Shown here: in pieces, positions 60,836-64,000 of the stretch | Numbering within the stretch: position 1 is the first letter of the stretch | Layout of the letters: every line of letters begins with the position of its first letter | Source: Paenibacillus radicis (ex Xue et al. 2023) | Lineage (GTDB): Bacteria > Bacillota > Bacilli > Paenibacillales > NBRC-103111 | DNA length: 64,000 nt | Reading direction: 5' to 3' | Assembly (NCBI RefSeq): GCF_024722015.1 | Contig: NZ_JANQBD010000030.1 | Location: forward strand, 42,198 to 106,197 | The notes under the pieces: model-generated | Told to the model about the DNA's origin: nothing | The model's input: only the letters and a program-made list of their open reading frames with translations | Databases searched by the model: none | Program-made: the position numbers and the translations under genes

Positions 60836-62151
60836 ACGGAGAAAATGAAGTCAATGCCGCTGCCAACGAGTTCGAGCTTATCCAGCAGGGGATCAACAGG
60901 ATGTCTGACAGTCATCAGCAGTACAAAGTGAAGTACGATAAGCAAACGAGTGAGTATGTGGAATATTCCTTGTTATTTCTGTTAAAAGGCCACACGATCA
61001 ATCAGGAAGAAATTTTACGTGAAACGTTGAAAGCTGATTTCGGCTTTACGCATTCCGGTTTTATATGCTGCACCGTGTTTTTTGATTTCAAGGATGCCTT
61101 TTATCAGGATATTCAGGATACCGAACGTATTTATATTATAAATGGCATTAAAAAAATCGTTTGGAATCTGCTCGGTACCCAAGTCCCTTGTTATGTATTG
61201 GAGCATAGGCAAAATTTATTCGTATGTTTAATTAATATCGATGGTCCTCAGGATACGGAATTATTGCATCCAGCCTTCCATCGCATGCTTAATATTTTTG
61301 AATATGATATTCGAATGTATTATGACATCACCATTGGTATCGGCACCTTTTACACGAATGTGAATGATATCGGAGCTTCTTATAACGAGGCAATGACGGC
61401 GGTCAGCAAGCGCAATAAGGATCAGAGATTCCAGATCGTGGATTCCAATCAACTGTCTATCGAGAATAGCTATCAATATTCACTACATGATGAGCAAAAA
61501 ATATTGAATTACTTAAAGCTGGGCGATGTTCCGGCCGTGCGGGATGTAATTGTAAGCGTGGTAGAAAGCAACGTACAGCAAGACGTATCCTACGAGCATA
61601 TGCTGCAGCTGTTTAAAGAGATGTATGTTACCGGTATCCGGTTTTTGGCTGAAAAGGGGCAAAGCGTCGCACAGCTGGAAATGGAGCAAGAGCTTCCTTT
61701 CAGCGACAAAGCGTTCGAAGAGTCATTCCTTGGTACCAAAGAGTTGGAGAAGGCTATCCTTGAATTCTTCACCCGAATCATAGAAACGACGAAAGCCCAA
61801 AGAGGGCAAAAAACCGGTAATCTCGTATCCTTGATTGAGAAATATATTCAAGAGCATTACACGCAAGATCTCGGTCTTGAGCAAATTGCCGATGAAATGG
61901 GTGTTTCCGTCAAATATGTTTCCAGGGTGTTTAAAGATAAAACAGGTGAATATTTAACTGACTATATCAACCAGGTGAGGATTGAAAAAGCGAAGGAATT
62001 GCTGGTGCAAACCGACCTGAGAGTGAACGATATCGCAGAACGGATAGGCATTCATAGCCGAACTACATTTCTACGAGTATTTAAGAAAGTAGAGGGCATC
62101 TCTCCGAATGAATACCGTACCTTGCATAAAAAAATAAAAGGTTTTGAATAG
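60832..62151 (+). CDS. C-terminal part of a frameshifted AraC-family regulator (DNA-binding half)
   Basis: The 439-residue frame starts at ATG 60832 overlapping the stop of the previous part (ATGA). It has the cytoplasmic linker NEFELIQQGINRM that normally follows the second membrane helix, a GGDEF-like middle region (SIGIGTFY-type strand, here DITIGIGTFYTNVNDIGASYNEAM), and a C-terminal AraC domain (LGLEQIADEMGVSVKYVSRVFKDK and VNDIAERIGIHSRTTFLRVFKKV). It would regulate the adjacent sugar uptake and hydrolase genes. Expressed alone, it would lack its sensor. The coordinates of the intact gene would be 59780-62151. Confidence 0.85.
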   Translation: MNGENEVNAAANEFELIQQGINRMSDSHQQYKVKYDKQTSEYVEYSLLFLLKGHTINQEEILRETLKADFGFTHSGFICCTVFFDFKDAFYQDIQDTERIYIINGIKKIVWNLLGTQVPCYVLEHRQNLFVCLINIDGPQDTELLHPAFHRMLNIFEYDIRMYYDITIGIGTFYTNVNDIGASYNEAMTAVSKRNKDQRFQIVDSNQLSIENSYQYSLHDEQKILNYLKLGDVPAVRDVIVSVVESNVQQDVSYEHMLQLFKEMYVTGIRFLAEKGQSVAQLEMEQELPFSDKAFEESFLGTKELEKAILEFFTRIIETTKAQRGQKTGNLVSLIEKYIQEHYTQDLGLEQIADEMGVSVKYVSRVFKDKTGEYLTDYINQVRIEKAKELLVQTDLRVNDIAERIGIHSRTTFLRVFKKVEGISPNEYRTLHKKIKGFE

Positions 62152-62203
62152 CGCGCAGGTGATGTATACTTGTCTTAATATCAACACGGAGGTTGAACAG
62201 AAG

Positions 62204-63385
62204 ATGAGTCAAGATATGGGCGGATTGGGCCGTCATTATTTACAGGAAGATTCTTATGGAGCGTCTGCATTCTGTTTTTACCGCGCTATTCTTGAGAACA
62301 ATTTAAATGGGAATGCATGGAACGGTCTTGTTCTTGCGATGAGTCTAATGCGCAAGGAATATGACGCACAAACGGTACTCGCGAGATTCGCTCTGCAGCA
62401 GCAGCTGCCGTATGACAAGGATATGGTTACCTTCGCACTGATGATGTTCCAGAACAGTCCGCAGGCGCTTGCCCAGTGGGTACGCGCAATGTCAGTCCGT
62501 TTCGGGGCAAGCCCGGAGGAGAGACAAACCTTCGTCAAGATGGCTGAGGATTTGGACAATGCTTATAATGGATTGCTGGCAGAGCATGGCGAGGAAACAC
62601 TTAAAAGCCAAGGCATGCTGAGTCTTGAAGAGTTCGCGAATCGTCGCATCGAGCTCGATTGGCTGCTGACGGAATCTGTTGACTCGATATTCGCATTGGC
62701 GCAGCTCTGGCTGGAAGACCCCGAAATGGTTCTTTCCGGTGTCCGTCTGTTATGCATGCTTCCCGACCCGCGGAGCGAGAGGATGCTGCGCCGCGTGTGC
62801 CGCAATGAGCAGGTGGACGGCAAGGTCAGAACTCATGCGCTGCTTGCGCTGAGATGGCTGGGAGTAAGAGGAAATGTTCGTATTCATAAGATGGACGAAT
62901 CGTTCGTTATTAATCTGGATGATCCTAAGCCGGAGTTAACGGTGTCGGTTCCTGCTTCCTATAAGCCTGCTCTGGATAGAATGAAGCTGTGGTTGGCCAA
63001 AGAGCAAGGCGTTGTCACTCAGGAGGAGTATGAGCAGCATGCTTCCACAGATGAGCCAGAACTGCCGGCAGCGCTTGCCGAGAAGCTCGAGAACGCGGAT
63101 ATTCCGGGCGTGCTTCAAGAAGTGGTACATGCTGTGATTCGAGCGGCCTACGACCAGTATTACCCTCTTGTCCCACACAACAGAGGCGCACGCTCCTGGA
63201 GCAACGCGTTTGTGATGCTGATCAAGGACTACGCTGAGGGCATCGGCCAAGGTTGGCCATACGGCGAGCCGGAGAAGGATGATACGGCAGTGCTTCACCG
63301 TAACTGGATGCTTAGCGCCAGCCCGGATTTTTATTCCCAGATTGCAGAGGCTCGCAAGCTGCGGACAGCTCCAACGGGATCGTAG
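62204..63385 (+). CDS. Helical hypothetical protein (TPR/HEAT-like)
   Basis: ATG 62204 with cggaggt upstream gives 393 residues. The N-terminal third has TPR-like helical pairs (GASAFCFYRAILENNLNGNAWNGLVLAMSLM). The middle has a HEAT-like segment (VRLLCMLPDPRSERMLRRVCRNEQVDGKVRTHALLALRWLG). The rest is helical, with a tryptophan-containing RSWSNAFVMLIKDYAEG region. No signal peptide or catalytic motif is visible. It follows the AraC gene in the same direction and is closed by a terminator. It is probably a soluble scaffold protein of unknown role. Confidence 0.7.
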   Translation: MSQDMGGLGRHYLQEDSYGASAFCFYRAILENNLNGNAWNGLVLAMSLMRKEYDAQTVLARFALQQQLPYDKDMVTFALMMFQNSPQALAQWVRAMSVRFGASPEERQTFVKMAEDLDNAYNGLLAEHGEETLKSQGMLSLEEFANRRIELDWLLTESVDSIFALAQLWLEDPEMVLSGVRLLCMLPDPRSERMLRRVCRNEQVDGKVRTHALLALRWLGVRGNVRIHKMDESFVINLDDPKPELTVSVPASYKPALDRMKLWLAKEQGVVTQEEYEQHASTDEPELPAALAEKLENADIPGVLQEVVHAVIRAAYDQYYPLVPHNRGARSWSNAFVMLIKDYAEGIGQGWPYGEPEKDDTAVLHRNWMLSASPDFYSQIAEARKLRTAPTGS

Positions 63386-63404
63386 TTGGATAAGAAGTAA
63401 GGGG

Positions 63405-63442
63405 GTCCTCTCTTGCAGCGGTTAGCTGCGGGGAGGACTTTT
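63405..63442 (+). terminator. Rho-independent terminator after the helical protein gene
   Basis: A two-part stem, gtcctc with gaggac outside and gcagc with gctgc inside, is followed by TTTT. Confidence 0.85.
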
Positions 63443-63978
63443 CGCGTTGGAGAGCAGGTCTCGAGCGCGCGTTGTGGCGTTGCATGGCGGTCAGTCGAAC
63501 ACCGAAAGTATAAGCGTATGCTTGGCTCCGCTCAACCTTGACAAATACGCTAGCTCTTGAAAGACTACGCGGCCGTTTATAATTGAGTGAGGTTCAAGTA
63601 CTTAAGTTGCATGTAGGGTTCTTTTGAGCTGAAATATTGAGATTTCAAGCAAGTTGTTGCTTTTGTTATTGTTATTGCTATTGTGTCTATTGTTTCTGTC
63701 GTTTCTACATTTTGCTGCTTACTCATACTTTCACTCGAGAGGAACGTAGATACGCTATTTTCGATTGGAATCGCTTTCAATGATTCTAGGCGGAACTAGG
63801 ATACGCTATTTCGCTAAAATTTGCTTATTAAGAGTCAATTGTTGCTTAATAGAGCATCGTAGTTCCGCTTGATGACGGTGTAAAATTGTTTGTGTACCAC
63901 AATTTGGAGCCTAGTCAGGCAACAAAAAAGTAGGGTATTCTCGGGATTAGTGAAGTCACCAAGAAAGGAACCCTACTC
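63443..63978. other. Gene-free region before the right-edge gene
   Basis: No supported gene is present. It contains the repeat element at 63741-63870, a cre-like string TGGAATCGCTTTCA at 63766-63779 inside that repeat, and the hairpin leader of the right-edge gene (63929-63977). A minus-strand frame at 63577-63780 is low in complexity and overlaps the repeat. Confidence 0.5.
63741..63870. repeat. Intergenic repeat element: two direct units 51 bases apart plus an inverted unit
   Basis: GGAACGTAGATACGCTATTT (63741) recurs as GGAACTAGGATACGCTATTT (63792), and an inverted copy (AATAGAGCATCGTAGTTCC) ends at 63866. The span from the second GGAAC to the inverted GTTCC is 75 bases, as in the element at 26171-26300. 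Confidence 0.7.
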
Positions 63979-64000
63979 ATGGCAACTATACACGAAACAA
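63979..64000 (+). CDS. Start of a gene cut by the window edge, possibly an IS transposase
   Basis: ATG 63979 follows aagaaagga at good spacing, and only seven codons (MATIHET) are visible. The 49 bases before it form an inverted repeat (AGTAGGGT at 63929 with ACCCTACT at 63970) that would bury the ribosome site in a hairpin. This is a common way insertion sequences limit transposase synthesis from outside transcripts. The transposase identity is a guess. Confidence 0.35.

Noticed and set aside
63577..63780. Minus-strand frame of 67 codons near the right end
   Set aside because: It is Thr/Ile/Ser-rich low-complexity sequence overlapping the intergenic repeat, with no ribosome site seen.

Overview
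The window looks like chromosomal DNA of a Paenibacillus-type Firmicute. The evidence is moderate GC, strong AGGAGG ribosome sites with many TTG/GTG starts, U-tailed hairpin terminators, membrane-anchored AraC regulators, lplABC-like sugar transporters, a YjcZ-type spore peptide, a DUF2536/YrzA-like protein and short intergenic repeats. No rRNA, tRNA, CRISPR array, prophage or integron was seen.

Left part (1-26 kb). The 3' part of an EAL-domain gene is followed by a damaged HemAT-like oxygen sensor and a DinG-family helicase. Next is a peptide-scavenging block. A membrane-bound AraC-type regulator (4560-6851) precedes an operon (7494-16539) of an M20 amidohydrolase, a five-component oligopeptide ABC importer, an N-formylglutamate-amidohydrolase-like protein and a leaderless gamma-glutamyltransferase. 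A secreted Ntn-hydrolase-like protein with a discoidin domain follows (16904-18880). The same 19-bp motif lies upstream of the regulator, the operon and the secreted enzyme, which suggests one regulon. A rifampin-phosphotransferase-like enzyme split into two genes, an MFS exporter and a MalT/LuxR-type ATPase regulator complete this part.

Middle (26-46 kb). A structured, group-II-intron-like RNA stretch and small genes lead to a FadR-type GntR regulator. Its likely palindrome (ATTGT-N3-ACAAT) recurs before two transcription units: dehydrogenase plus tripartite tricarboxylate transporter (29798-33799), and DUF6282-like hydrolase, GalB-like oxalomesaconate hydratase and GalC/LigK-like aldolase (33914-36256). 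Together they look like a route that imports a tricarboxylate-like compound and cleaves it to pyruvate and oxaloacetate. A WG-repeat protein, an arginine/proline catabolic cluster (rocD, rocA, proline dehydrogenase, rocF), a DinB-fold gene with a LexA box, and a stalk-domain gene broken by an in-frame stop follow.

Right part (46-64 kb). Two translationally coupled genes encode a ThiF-like partner protein and a fused leader-binding/YcaO cyclodehydratase ending in a PxPxP-type tail. They are divergent from a tiny glycine/cysteine-containing YjcZ-like peptide. This is the best candidate for an undescribed system. A carbohydrate locus follows: lpl-type ABC transporter, DapA/NanA-like lyase, sialidase-fold enzyme, GH106-like glycosidase, an AraC-type membrane regulator split by a probable one-base frameshift, and a helical hypothetical protein. 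A duplicated, highly structured repeat surrounds the sialidase gene. The window ends in intergenic repeats and the first codons of what may be an IS transposase.
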